64,000 bases of DNA from Streptomyces sp. MMG1533 (GTDB lineage Bacteria; Actinomycetota; Actinomycetes; Streptomycetales; Streptomycetaceae): contig NZ_LGDG01000123.1 of the NCBI RefSeq assembly GCF_001279775.1, positions 1 to 64,000 of the forward strand, written 5' to 3'. The notes under the pieces were generated by a model. The model ran no database searches, had not been told where the DNA came from, and worked only from the letters and a program-made list of their open reading frames with translations. The position numbers were made by a program, and so were the translations under genes. Positions 52,414 to 61,344 of the stretch are shown in pieces (position 1 is the first letter of the stretch; the number at the start of each line of letters is the position of its first letter).

Positions 52414-53823
52414 TCAGTCCTGGGCGGGCGCCGGCTTCCCGTCCCCGTACAGCCAGTCCGCCCAGACCGCGTCGAAGTCCTTCCCTGGCGCCTGCTTCTC
52501 CACGTAGGCCGTGAAGTCGGCCGTGTCCGCGTTGCCGTGGCGGTGGGCGGCGGCCCAGCCGCGGAGGAGGGCGCGGAAGGCGGTGTCGCCGACCGTCTGA
52601 CGGATCTTGTGGAGGACCATCGCGCCGCGCTGGTAGACGGGGGTGCCGGAGATGTGCGCGGCGCTCGGCGGCTTCGCGGGCGGGAAGGACCACAGGTCCT
52701 CGTCGGTCCGGTCGCCGTGGTCGTACAGCGCGTCGAAGGTCTCCTGGGCGCTGTCGCCGCCGTGCTCCTCCTGCCACAGCCACTCCGCGTACGTCGCGAA
52801 GCCCTCGTTGAGCCACATGTCCCGCCAGGTCTTCGGCGTGACCGAGTTGCCGTACCACTGGTGGGCGAGTTCGTGGACGAGGAGCTCGGTGTCGGGAACG
52901 CCGGGGAAGACGGGCCGGTTCTGGGTCTCCAGGGCGTAGCCCGCGTCGCCGTCGCGCTCGACGATCGCTCCGGTGGAGGAGAAGGGGTACGGCCCGAAGG
53001 TGTCCGCGGCCCACTCCATGACCTCGGGGATCCTTGCCTGCACCGTCCGGCCCGCCCCGGCCAGGGCGGGGTCGACGGCGACGTACACGGGCAGGCCGTC
53101 GGCGGTGGTGGAGCGGCGGATGTCGTAGTCACCGACGGCGACCGTGGCGACGTGACTCGCCATGGGTTCGGCGGTGCGCCAGGTGAACGCCGTACGGCCC
53201 CCGGTGCTCCGCTCGCTCACCAACTCGCCGTTGGACACGGCCCGCAGGCCCTTTGGCACGGTCACCTTGACCTCGTACGACGCCTTGTCGGAGGGGTGGT
53301 GGTTGCCGGGAAACCACGCCATCGAACCCGTCGGCTCCCCGAGGGCGAGCGCCCCGTCCGCGGTGCGCAGCCAGCCTTCCTCGGAGCCGTCCGGGTCGGT
53401 GATCGTCCCAGGCGTGCCGGAGTAGCGGACGGTCACGCGGAAGGTCTCGCCCTCGTCGAGAACGTCGTGCGGACACACGGTCAGCTCCTGCCCGGCACGG
53501 TTCCAGCGGGCGCCCTTCCCGTCCACGGTGACTCCGCCGACGTCAAGCCCCTTGAGGTCGAGGTCGAAGGCGGAGAGGTCCCGGGTGGCTCGGGCGCTGA
53601 TCGTCGCCGTGCCGGTGAGGTGGTCGGTGTCGGGCTCGTAGGCGAGGTCCAGGTCGTAGTGCGTGACGTCGTACCCCCCGTTGCCCGCCCTCGGGAAGTA
53701 CGGGTCGCCCGCACCGGAGCCGCCGGGGCTGCCGTGCACGCCGCCGCCACCGCCGCAGGCGGTCAGGGCGAGGGCGAGGAGCAGGGACGTGCAGGTCGGG
53801 ACAACCGGTACGGATCGGGACAC
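52414..53823 (-). CDS. M1-family metallopeptidase lipoprotein
   Basis: A 469-aa predicted lipoprotein. Signal and lipobox LTAC are followed by a Gly-rich linker and the gluzincin domain with HELAHQWYGNSVTPKTW (HExxH, zinc) and NEGFATYAEW (third ligand Glu). Family members are aminopeptidases; the usual GAMEN substrate loop is not clearly present, so specificity may differ. Probably trims peptides outside the membrane. Confidence 0.93.
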   Translation of the reverse strand: MSRSVPVVPTCTSLLLALALTACGGGGGVHGSPGGSGAGDPYFPRAGNGGYDVTHYDLDLAYEPDTDHLTGTATISARATRDLSAFDLDLKGLDVGGVTVDGKGARWNRAGQELTVCPHDVLDEGETFRVTVRYSGTPGTITDPDGSEEGWLRTADGALALGEPTGSMAWFPGNHHPSDKASYEVKVTVPKGLRAVSNGELVSERSTGGRTAFTWRTAEPMASHVATVAVGDYDIRRSTTADGLPVYVAVDPALAGAGRTVQARIPEVMEWAADTFGPYPFSSTGAIVERDGDAGYALETQNRPVFPGVPDTELLVHELAHQWYGNSVTPKTWRDMWLNEGFATYAEWLWQEEHGGDSAQETFDALYDHGDRTDEDLWSFPPAKPPSAAHISGTPVYQRGAMVLHKIRQTVGDTAFRALLRGWAAAHRHGNADTADFTAYVEKQAPGKDFDAVWADWLYGDGKPAPAQD

Positions 53824-53864
53824 GCCGGTGATCCTATGAGGAGACGCGTGACACCATCACGTAC

Positions 53865-54365
53865 GTGCTCGACATCGGCTACGCCCTCTCCAACCGCTTC
53901 CCGGACCCCCCGCAGACCGACTACCGCCGCGCGGACGTCCACGCCCTGCGCCACGACCTGTTCTGCGGGGACGTCTACCTCGCCGACACCAAGGCCGACC
54001 GGGAACTGTCCACGGCCTGGGGATGGGTCCCGGTGCTCGACTTCGCGTGGGCCCTGTGCGACATCGTCGAGCGGATCGACCGCGACCCGGCGGGCTCCCG
54101 CGCCTCCCGCCCCCAGCACGCGGAACTCGACTTCACCGAGTCCACCGACCGCATGCTCTTCGAGCGCCGCTTCGGCTGGGTGGACATCGAGGCCGACTGG
54201 ATGCCGGCCGAGGAGCCCCCGCTGAGCTTCTCCCACACCGAACTCCGCAAGGAGGCCAGGGACTTCCTGCACGACCTGATCGCCGACCTGGTCGACCTGC
54301 ATGACGACCTGGGCGAGAACCCGGCGATCTGGACGCTCCAGTCGCGTTTCCCGCGGGTGGGGTGA
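53865..54365 (+). CDS. Uncharacterised 166-aa protein
   Basis: Reads LDIGYALSNRFPDPPQTDYR, then YRRADVHALRHDLFCGDVYLAD and a Trp-rich middle (FGWVDIEADWMPAEEPPLSF), ending with a helix LRKEARDFLHDLIADLVDLHD. The pattern is reproducible-looking and acidic, but I do not recognise a family. GTG 53865; divergent from the M1 peptidase gene. Confidence 0.8.
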   Translation: MLDIGYALSNRFPDPPQTDYRRADVHALRHDLFCGDVYLADTKADRELSTAWGWVPVLDFAWALCDIVERIDRDPAGSRASRPQHAELDFTESTDRMLFERRFGWVDIEADWMPAEEPPLSFSHTELRKEARDFLHDLIADLVDLHDDLGENPAIWTLQSRFPRVG

Positions 54366-54384
54366 GCGCAGGGCACGCGCCGCC

Positions 54385-55062
54385 TCAGTCGCCGGACGGG
54401 GCGGGAGGCCGGGCACCTCCCAACATGATCAGGTCGCCCAGCTGCGTCCCGGCCGGCAGATGGCCCCGGGACATGTACTCGTAGCCGGTGGTCAGCCGGG
54501 CGGTGTCCAGCCCCAACAACGACACGACGTCGTAGTGCTGGTCGTCGGCGAACACATACCGCCCGCCCTCACCGTCCTCCGGGTCCAGGGGTGTGCGGCG
54601 CAGGACCGATCCCAGCATCGCGCGATCCACCGGACCTGCCGCCAGCGGGAGGAACGGCTCGGGATCGGCGCCGACGGGCTCGGGATACGCGCCGTCCGCT
54701 CCCCCCACCGGGTTCCCGTCCTCGTCGGTCTCGACCTCGTCGAAGTACCCCGGAAACGAGTCGTAGCAGTGCCTCAGCTCCCCGTCCTGGAACACCCGCA
54801 TGTCCAGCACGTCCGAGTCGTAGACGTACGCGCTCAGTGTCGGCGCCCCGAGCAGTCGGCTCAGCGGGCCGGCCAGTCTGACCACGTCGGTCCCTTCGTC
54901 CGGGCAGATCACCGTGTGACGAGGCCCCACGGCCATGGCGTACCCCCGTATCGCCTCACCGCCCGATCCGGGCACCCCGGCCGCCCCGGTCCCCCCGTCG
55001 AGCAACGGCACCACCTCACTGCACGTCCGCGCCACCAGCACGTTGCCGTAGAACGTCCCCAC
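54385..55062 (-). CDS. Uncharacterised 225-aa protein
   Basis: An acidic protein (MGTFYGNVLVARTCSEVVPLL, then HTVICPDEGTDVVRLAGPLS, FQDGELRHCYDSFPGYFDE). It has no membrane segment and no motif I can name. It is followed by the pentapeptide-like gene start 5 bp away in the upstream direction, so the two probably form one transcript. Confidence 0.82.
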   Translation of the reverse strand: MGTFYGNVLVARTCSEVVPLLDGGTGAAGVPGSGGEAIRGYAMAVGPRHTVICPDEGTDVVRLAGPLSRLLGAPTLSAYVYDSDVLDMRVFQDGELRHCYDSFPGYFDEVETDEDGNPVGGADGAYPEPVGADPEPFLPLAAGPVDRAMLGSVLRRTPLDPEDGEGGRYVFADDQHYDVVSLLGLDTARLTTGYEYMSRGHLPAGTQLGDLIMLGGARPPAPSGD

Positions 55063-55066
55063 CCGC

Positions 55067-55762
55067 TCAGCCCTCCACCCGAATCCCCAGCTCAGCCGCC
55101 AACACCGGCGCCAGATCCAGCAGTTGGGCCGGACTGATCACCGCCCCCGCCAGCCGGTCCACGCCGCGTGCGATCTCCAGCGAAGCGACCCCGCGCAGGT
55201 CGACGTCCTTGAGCGTGGCCGCGCTGAGATCGACCCCCTTCAGCTCGCAGTCCACGAACTCGACCCGCTCCAGCCGGGCACCCCCGAAGTCCGGCTCGAC
55301 CAGGACGCAGCCCTGGAAGACGACGTCCTTGAGGCGGGCGGTGCGCAGGTTCAGGTAGTCGATCTTGCCGCCGCGGACCAGGACGCGCTCCAGGACGGCT
55401 CCGTGCAACTGCACCCCGCCGAGCCGGGCGTCGACCAACTCGACGTCACGCAGGGTCGACTCGGCCAGGTCGGTGCCCACACCCCGGACGCCGGTGAGGA
55501 CCGAGTCCAGGACGCGCGCATGGTGCAGCCGGGTCTCGTCCAGCGCGCACCCCGTCAGCGCGCAGTCCATGAAACGGGCGCCCCGCCCGTCCTGCCCGGC
55601 GAAGTCCGCCTCCGCGAACTCCAGCCCGTCGTAGTCCCCGTCCGGCTCCAACCCCCCACCGCCGTACGGCTCCAGCGGCGGCAGCCGCACCTCCGGCCGC
55701 CGAGCCGCCTTCATCCCGGCCCCGCCGGCCCCACCCGTCCCACCCACCGCTCTCCTCGCCAT
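55067..55762 (-). CDS. Pentapeptide-repeat protein
   Basis: A 231-aa protein whose middle (residues 60-190) is built of A(D/N)LxX repeats: FAEADFAG, FMDCALTGCALDETRLHHARVLD, TDLAESTLRDVELVDARLG, FGGARLERVEFVDCELKGVDLSAATLKDVDL. Such repeats form a right-handed beta-helix. Some relatives mimic DNA (Qnr), but the length here gives no specific hint. ATG 55762 is used. It lies upstream of and next to the 225-aa gene. Confidence 0.88.
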   Translation of the reverse strand: MARRAVGGTGGAGGAGMKAARRPEVRLPPLEPYGGGGLEPDGDYDGLEFAEADFAGQDGRGARFMDCALTGCALDETRLHHARVLDSVLTGVRGVGTDLAESTLRDVELVDARLGGVQLHGAVLERVLVRGGKIDYLNLRTARLKDVVFQGCVLVEPDFGGARLERVEFVDCELKGVDLSAATLKDVDLRGVASLEIARGVDRLAGAVISPAQLLDLAPVLAAELGIRVEG

Positions 55763-55848
55763 GCCCCCATGCTGCACCCCACCACTGACAATCACCCTGA
55801 CCTGCGAAGACTCCCCCGATGTCACATTTCGAGGCCTCCATCAGTCGT

Positions 55849-55933
55849 ACTCACAAGACAGCGACTCACAAAACAGCGGCCCAGGAACACCGCCCCAGGA
55901 ACAGCACCCAGAAACAGCACTCAGGAACAGCAA
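55849..55933. repeat. Short tandem repeats between the pentapeptide and FAD-oxidoreductase genes
   Basis: Two 15-bp copies (ACTCACAAGACAGCG at 55849-55863 and ACTCACAAAACAGCG at 55864-55878) are followed by four 13-bp copies of CCAGGAACAGCAC or variants (from 55881 to 55933). The array ends 29 bp before the FAD-oxidoreductase start and is likely part of its 5' leader. Confidence 0.8.
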
Positions 55934-55962
55934 GGCGACCCGACCAGAGGGAGACCCCAGCC

Positions 55963-57123
55963 ATGCACCGCATCACCGTCATCGGCGGCGGCTTCGCCGG
56001 ACTCACCGCCGCCGTCACCGCCGCCGAGGCGGGCGCCAAGGTCACCATCCACGAAGCGCACCACACCCTCGGCGGGCGGGCGCGGACCGCCGAGGGGCCG
56101 TACCGCACGAACGAAGGACCGCACGCCCTCTACAAAGGCGGCCCGCACTGGACCTGGCTCCAGCAGCGCGACCTCATCGGCCCGCTCGCGCCGATCCCGC
56201 CCCTGGAGGCGGCCCGGATGCGGTTGCGGCACAAGGGCGTGCTGCGCCGCACCCCACCCTTCGCGATGCTCAAGCTGCTGCGCCCGGGCGCCCGACAGGC
56301 GCCCGTCGACGTCGACTTCATGACCTGGGCGACCGAACAGGCCGGCGAGGAGGGGGCCCGCGCCGCCGCGCACTACTCCGCCGTCGCCCTCTTCCACCAC
56401 GACCCCGGCTCCCTGTCCGCCGCGTTCGTGCAGGAACGCCTGCGCCGTGCCACCAAGCTCCCGCCCGAGGCCCACTACCCGCGCGGCGGCTGGGCCACCG
56501 TCATCGACCGGATGGCCGCCCGGGCCTGGAATCTGGGCGTCCGGATGGAGACGCTGTCCCGGGTCGACACCCTGCCCACCGACACTCCCGTGGTGGTCGC
56601 CACGTCACTCGACGCCGCCCGCCGCCTCCTCCGCGACGACTCCCTGACCTGGACCGGCGGCCGTACCACCCTCATCGACCTCGGCGTACGCACCCGGCGC
56701 GGCGACGCCTTCGCCGTCTCCGACCTCGACTCCCCCGGCTGGATGGAACGGTTCACCGCCCAGGACCGCTCCCTCGCCCCCGCCGGCGAGCAGCTCATCC
56801 AGGGCCAGATCCCGATCGCCCCGCACGAGACGAAGGCCGACGGCATCGCCCGCGCCGAGCAGCTTCTCGACCTCGCCTTCGAGGGCTGGCGCGGGCGCGT
56901 CACCTGGCGGTCCGAGGCCGTCGCGAACGGCCGCACCGGCGCCGTCGACCTGCCGGGGACCAGCTGGCGCGACCGGCCCGCCGTCGACCGCGGCGACGGC
57001 GTCTACCTCGCCGGCGACCAGGTCGCCGCCCCCGGCGTCCTGTCCGAGGTCTCCTTCAACAGCGCCCTGACCGCGGTCTCGCTCGCCCTCGGCCGGAGCG
57101 CTCTTGACCTCAAGCACGCTTGA
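55963..57123 (+). CDS. FAD-dependent oxidoreductase (amine-oxidase/phytoene-desaturase-like)
   Basis: A 386-aa protein. Dinucleotide-binding ITVIGGGFAGLTAAVTAAEAG at the N-terminus and a C-terminal GDGVYLAGDQVAAPGVLSEVSF complete the FAD site; HTLGGRARTAEGPY is the conserved GGR loop. Substrate unknown. ATG 55963 has AGAGGGAGA upstream. Its last codons carry a SoxR-type operator for the next gene. Confidence 0.92.
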   Translation: MHRITVIGGGFAGLTAAVTAAEAGAKVTIHEAHHTLGGRARTAEGPYRTNEGPHALYKGGPHWTWLQQRDLIGPLAPIPPLEAARMRLRHKGVLRRTPPFAMLKLLRPGARQAPVDVDFMTWATEQAGEEGARAAAHYSAVALFHHDPGSLSAAFVQERLRRATKLPPEAHYPRGGWATVIDRMAARAWNLGVRMETLSRVDTLPTDTPVVVATSLDAARRLLRDDSLTWTGGRTTLIDLGVRTRRGDAFAVSDLDSPGWMERFTAQDRSLAPAGEQLIQGQIPIAPHETKADGIARAEQLLDLAFEGWRGRVTWRSEAVANGRTGAVDLPGTSWRDRPAVDRGDGVYLAGDQVAAPGVLSEVSFNSALTAVSLALGRSALDLKHA

Positions 57124-57134
57124 GGTTGAAGAGT
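57104..57134 (+). promoter_or_regulatory. SoxR box and 19-bp-spacer promoter
   Basis: CCTCAAGCACGCTTGAGG (57108-57125), extended by A and T to perfect 9-bp arms (57107-57126), matches the 18-bp SoxR box CCTCAAG..CTTGAGG. It lies between TTGACC (57104-57109) and AAGAGT (57129-57134), the over-long 19-bp spacing typical of MerR/SoxR-activated promoters. It overlaps the end of the FAD-oxidoreductase gene and drives the quinone-oxidoreductase/MFS pair. In S. coelicolor a quinone-reductase-like gene in what appears to be the same place is a known SoxR target, as I recall. Confidence 0.85.
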
Positions 57135-57176
57135 GGCGTCCTGACCACAGCACCAGCAACCGATGGGGGACCTCAC

Positions 57177-58157
57177 ATGCACGCCATCCGCCTGCACGCC
57201 TTCGGCCCGGCCGACAACCTCACCCACGAGCAGGTCGACGACCCCCGGCCCGGCCCCGGCCAGGTCCGTATCGCCGTGGAAGCGGCCGGCGTCCACCTCC
57301 TGGACACCGCCCTGCGCGAGGGCGTGCAGGGCCCCCTCCCCGCGCTGCCCACCCTGCCCACGATCCCCGGCCGCGAGGTCGCCGGCGTCGTCGAGTCCCT
57401 CGGCGAGGGCGTCTCCGTGCCGTGGCTCGGCAAGCGCGTGGTCGCCCACCTCGGGTTCGCCCCGGGCGGCTACGCCGAACTCGCCGTCACCGAGGTCGAA
57501 CGCGTCCACGAGATCCCCGCGAACCTGGACTTCGCCCAGGCCGTCGCCATGATCGGCACGGGCCGTACGACGATGGGGATCCTGCAGTTCGCCGAGCTGG
57601 GCCCCGACGCGGTCGCCGTGATCCCGGCCGCCGCCGGAGGCATCGGCACCCTCCTCGTCCAGTACGCCAAGCACGCCGGCGCCACCGTCATCGGCCTCGC
57701 CGGCGGCCCGGAGAAGGCCGCCCGCGTCCAGGCGAACGGCGCCGACCTCGCCGTCGACTACACGGACCCCGCCTGGCCGGACAAGATCCGCGCCTACCTC
57801 GGCGGCCGTACCGCCACCGTCGTCTTCGACGGCGTCGGCGGCGACGTCGCCCGCGAGACCGTCGCCCTCCTCGGCCCCGGCGGCAAGCACCTCGTCTTCG
57901 GCTGGTCCGGGGCCGGCATCCACGACGGCAAGCCCTACCTCGTCGACGGAGTGTCCGAGCAGGTCCTCGGCCCCGTGATGATGCAGAGGGCCGGCGGCCC
58001 CAACCCCGTACGCACCCTCGAACTGCGCGCCCTCACCCAGGCCGCCGAGGGCCGCCTCACCCCCGCCGTACAGCGCTTCCCACTCTCCGAGGCGGCCGCC
58101 GCGCACCGGGCCCTGGAGACCCGCGGAACGACCGGAAAGGTAGTCCTGGAACCATGA
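57177..58157 (+). CDS. Zinc-type alcohol dehydrogenase/quinone oxidoreductase
   Basis: A 326-aa MDR-family NADPH:quinone oxidoreductase. Blocks: VRIAVEAAGVHLLDTAL, PTIPGREVAGVVESLGEGV, VIPAAAGGIGTLLVQYAKHAGATVIGLAGG (NADPH site, AAGGIG) and TVVFDGVGGDVARETVALL. No zinc ligands are evident, so it is a QOR-type reductase. A SoxR box lies 50-70 bp upstream, implying induction by redox-cycling compounds. Its stop overlaps the MFS start by 4 bp. Confidence 0.93.
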   Translation: MHAIRLHAFGPADNLTHEQVDDPRPGPGQVRIAVEAAGVHLLDTALREGVQGPLPALPTLPTIPGREVAGVVESLGEGVSVPWLGKRVVAHLGFAPGGYAELAVTEVERVHEIPANLDFAQAVAMIGTGRTTMGILQFAELGPDAVAVIPAAAGGIGTLLVQYAKHAGATVIGLAGGPEKAARVQANGADLAVDYTDPAWPDKIRAYLGGRTATVVFDGVGGDVARETVALLGPGGKHLVFGWSGAGIHDGKPYLVDGVSEQVLGPVMMQRAGGPNPVRTLELRALTQAAEGRLTPAVQRFPLSEAAAAHRALETRGTTGKVVLEP

Positions 58158-59695
58158 CCTCTGCGAATGCGACAGGCCCCGATCCGTGGTCTGCTGACCG
58201 GGTGAGCGTCGCTCCGCCAGGTGATCACGTGAACGCCGACCCCCGCCGCTGGTGGGGCCTGGTGATCATCGCCCTCGCGCAGCTGATGGTCGTCCTCGAC
58301 GCGACCATCGTGAACATCGCGCTCCCTTCCGCACAGCGCGACCTGGGCATCTCCGACGGCAACCGGCAATGGGTCATCACCGCCTACACGCTCGCCTTCG
58401 GCGGCCTCCTCCTGCTCGGCGGCCGGATCGCCGACCTGGTGGGTCGCAAACGCACCTTCGTCATCGGCCTCGTCGGCTTCGCCGCCGCCTCCGCACTCGG
58501 CGGCGCCGCCACCACCCCCGCCATGCTCTTCGGCGCCCGCGCCCTCCAGGGCGCCTTCGCCGCCCTGCTGGCCCCCTCCGCGCTCTCCCTGCTGACGACG
58601 ACCTTCACCGACCCCAAGGAACGCGGAAAGGCCTTCGGCATCTACGGCGCCCTCGCCGGCAGCGGCGCCGCGATCGGCTTCATCGTCGGCGGTCTGCTCA
58701 CCGAGTACCTGGACTGGCGCTGGTGTCTCTACGTCAACGTCCCCATCGCCGTCGCGGCCGTCTTCGGCGCCCTCGCCCTGCTGCACGACCGCCCCGGCCG
58801 CACCGGCGCCCGCCTCGACGTCCCCGGCGTCCTGCTCGGCTGCGGCGGCCTGGTCTCGATCGTCTACGGCTTCAGCGAGGCCGAGCCCCGGGGCTGGACC
58901 GACCCCCTGGTCCTCACGCTCTTGGCGGCAGGAGTCGTACTCCTCGCGGCGTTCGTGTGGTGGCAGTCCCGGGCCCCGATGCCCCTGCTGCCCCTCCACG
59001 TCATCAAGGACCGCAACCGCGCCGGCTGCTTCCTGACCATGGGCCTCGCCGTCATCGGCATGTTCGGCCTGTTCCTGTTCATGACGTACTACCTGCAGGT
59101 CGTCCTCGAGTACTCGCCGGTCAAGACCGGCCTCGCCTTCCTGCCGCTGACCGCCTCCATCATCACCGGCTCCACGCAGATCTCCGCCCGGCTGATAAAC
59201 CGCGTACCGCCGCGCATGCTGATGGTCCCCGGCATGCTCCTCGCGGCGAGCGGCATGGTGATCCTCACGCAGCTGACCGTGGACAGCGGGTACGCCACCG
59301 ACATCCTCCCCGCGCTGATCCTGATGGGCCTCGGCATGGGCCTGACCTTCATGCCGGTGTTCTCCACCGCGACCGCGGGCGTCGCCCCGCAGGACTCGGG
59401 CGTCACCTCGGCGACCCTCAACACCTCGCAGCAGGTCGGCGGTTCCATCGGCACGGCCCTCCTGAACACGATCGCCACGACCAGCACCACGGCCTACGTC
59501 ACCGCCCACCTCGGCGACGGCGGCCCGCAGGCCCTGATCGCCAAGGAGGCCGTCGTCCACGGCTACACGGTCGCCATCTGGTGGGCCGCCGGCATCATGC
59601 TGCTGGCCGGCCTGGTCGCGGGCCTGATGGTGACGACGAAGCCGCCGAAGCGGGGCGTCCCGGCGCAGGACGCGGTACCGGAGTCGGTGGCCTGA
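58154..59695 (+). CDS. MFS drug:H+ antiporter, DHA2-like
   Basis: A 513-aa exporter with about 14 membrane helices. Signature LMVVLDATIVNIALPSAQRDLGI (motif D1) and GGRIADLVGRKRTFVIGL (motif A), plus GALAGSGAAIGFIVGG (motif C of exporters). Likely exports a toxic redox-active or antibiotic compound. It is coupled to the quinone oxidoreductase (ATGA), so both should be SoxR-controlled. Confidence 0.94.
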   Translation: MTSANATGPDPWSADRVSVAPPGDHVNADPRRWWGLVIIALAQLMVVLDATIVNIALPSAQRDLGISDGNRQWVITAYTLAFGGLLLLGGRIADLVGRKRTFVIGLVGFAAASALGGAATTPAMLFGARALQGAFAALLAPSALSLLTTTFTDPKERGKAFGIYGALAGSGAAIGFIVGGLLTEYLDWRWCLYVNVPIAVAAVFGALALLHDRPGRTGARLDVPGVLLGCGGLVSIVYGFSEAEPRGWTDPLVLTLLAAGVVLLAAFVWWQSRAPMPLLPLHVIKDRNRAGCFLTMGLAVIGMFGLFLFMTYYLQVVLEYSPVKTGLAFLPLTASIITGSTQISARLINRVPPRMLMVPGMLLAASGMVILTQLTVDSGYATDILPALILMGLGMGLTFMPVFSTATAGVAPQDSGVTSATLNTSQQVGGSIGTALLNTIATTSTTAYVTAHLGDGGPQALIAKEAVVHGYTVAIWWAAGIMLLAGLVAGLMVTTKPPKRGVPAQDAVPESVA

Positions 59696-59758
59696 GAACG
59701 CCCACGGCCACGCCCAGTGCCGCCGCGCCACCCGATCCGAGCTGCTCCTGACCAGACG

Positions 59759-60412
59759 TCAACCCCTCACGGCGGGCACTGTCTCCTTCGGATTTCGCGC
59801 TTTCACCCGCCCTCTGACCAGCGAATAACACCCGAATCCGATCAGCATGGAAGCGAAATGCCCCAGATCGGTGAAGGTGCGACCGGCGACCAACGGCACC
59901 CCGTAGACGAGAAGCACGGCGACCGCGTACCCGTAACGCCAAGGGCTCGGGATCAGATACGCGAGGACGGCGACCACGCCCGCCAGCGCGTAACTCACGC
60001 CGATGTCCAGCGTGTCGAGCGCCGACCGCGGAGCCATCCCGTGCCGGATCCCCCACAACAGCGCCCCCTCGCTGATCAGCGAGGCCAGCACGTGCGCGGC
60101 CACGCACACCGCGAGCCAGCGCGCGGTCCCGAGCCGGCGTTCGGCCGGGGCATGGAAAACGGAGTAGAGCACGGCGTACGGCAGCCAGCGGCCGCCGTCG
60201 ATCCACATCGCGCTGGCGAACAGCACCCGGACCGGATTGCTCGACAGTTCATGGATATTGGTGGAGCGCTGCCGCAGAAACTCGTCCTCGAACTGAGGGG
60301 ACATGCGGTGCATGGCCACCGTGGTGACGAACAGAACGGTCAGCCAGACATAGGTGCCGGGGGCGCTGCGGACGTATGTCCACACCCTGTGGATGCCCCG
60401 GTCAATTCGCAT
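59759..60412 (-). CDS. Rhomboid-like integral membrane protein
   Basis: A 217-aa protein with about six hydrophobic segments. The potential catalytic serine is in DIGVSYALAGV and the histidine in FTDLGHFASMLIGF, so it keeps the two key residues of a rhomboid protease although the GxSG motif is altered (GVSY). It could be active or inactive. ATG 60412; ATG 60445 is an alternative and would nearly meet the divergent kinase start. Confidence 0.87.
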   Translation of the reverse strand: MRIDRGIHRVWTYVRSAPGTYVWLTVLFVTTVAMHRMSPQFEDEFLRQRSTNIHELSSNPVRVLFASAMWIDGGRWLPYAVLYSVFHAPAERRLGTARWLAVCVAAHVLASLISEGALLWGIRHGMAPRSALDTLDIGVSYALAGVVAVLAYLIPSPWRYGYAVAVLLVYGVPLVAGRTFTDLGHFASMLIGFGCYSLVRGRVKARNPKETVPAVRG

Positions 60413-60446
60413 GAGGCGATTCACCCACGCCGGTAGTGTCCGCATC

Positions 60447-61334
60447 GTGATCGACATTCCGGACGAGCTGGCCGCATCACAGGAGAGGTTCAACGGAGCA
60501 GCGGGCCGCGCTTTCATCGCCGCGCTACCGGATCTGACGGCCGACTTCCTGGAGCGCTGGGAACTGACCGTCGACGGACAGCCGATGCACGGGGTCGCCG
60601 CACTGGTGCTGCCGGTCATCCGCGCGGACGACACCCGGGCCGTACTGAAGCTCCAACTCCTGGACGAGGAGAGCGAGGGCGAGCCGGTCGCCCTGCGCAT
60701 CTGGAACGGCGACCGGGCGGTACGACTCCTCGACCACGACGAGATAACCGGCACCATGCTCCTCGAACGCCTCGACCCCACCCGCATGCTGTCCCACCTG
60801 CCCGACACCCGCGAAGCCGTCCTGGTCATCGCCCGCCTCCTGTCGCACCTCACCGCCGTGCCCGCCCCGCCGGGCCTGCGCCGCCTCGGCGACATCGCAC
60901 ACGCCATGCTCGACCGGACCCCGTGGGCGCTGGAACGCATCCCGGACCCGGACACCCGCCGCCTGGTCACCGACTGCGCCGCCGCCGTACGCGAGGTCGT
61001 CGACGAACCCGGCGACCGCCTCCTCCACTGGGACCTCCACTACGAGAACGTCCTCGCCTCCGACCGTGCCCCCTGGCTCGCCATCGACCCCAAACCGCTC
61101 GCCGGTGACCCAGGGTTCGAACTCTGGCCCGCCCTCGCCAACCGCTTCGACGCCGACGAGATCCGCCGGCGCTTCGACGCCATGACGGACGTCCTCGGCC
61201 TGGACCGCGCACGCGCGCGTGCCTGGACACTCGGCCGACTCCTCCAGAACGCCCTGTGGGACATCGAGGACGACCGCCCGCCGGACCCACAGCAACTGGA
61301 AATCGCGAGGCGCCTCAGGAGCGCCCCGGGCTAG
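60447..61334 (+). CDS. Aminoglycoside phosphotransferase-like kinase (APH(6) type)
   Basis: A 295-aa kinase of the streptomycin/hydroxyurea 6-phosphotransferase family. The Brenner motif is LLHWDLHYENVLASDR and the metal-binding DP lies in LAIDPKPLAGDPGFELWP. Many genome copies are housekeeping kinases rather than resistance genes. GTG 60447 lies 7 nt after TAGTGT (60434-60439), a probable leaderless start. It lies 10 bp upstream of the GNAT gene. Confidence 0.9.
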   Translation: MIDIPDELAASQERFNGAAGRAFIAALPDLTADFLERWELTVDGQPMHGVAALVLPVIRADDTRAVLKLQLLDEESEGEPVALRIWNGDRAVRLLDHDEITGTMLLERLDPTRMLSHLPDTREAVLVIARLLSHLTAVPAPPGLRRLGDIAHAMLDRTPWALERIPDPDTRRLVTDCAAAVREVVDEPGDRLLHWDLHYENVLASDRAPWLAIDPKPLAGDPGFELWPALANRFDADEIRRRFDAMTDVLGLDRARARAWTLGRLLQNALWDIEDDRPPDPQQLEIARRLRSAPG

Positions 61335-61344
61335 CCTCCCCCGC

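Noticed and set aside
60447..61334. Acquired streptomycin-resistance gene
   Set aside because: The kinase is APH(6)-like, but composition matches its neighbours and there is no mobile element, so it is more likely a native kinase.
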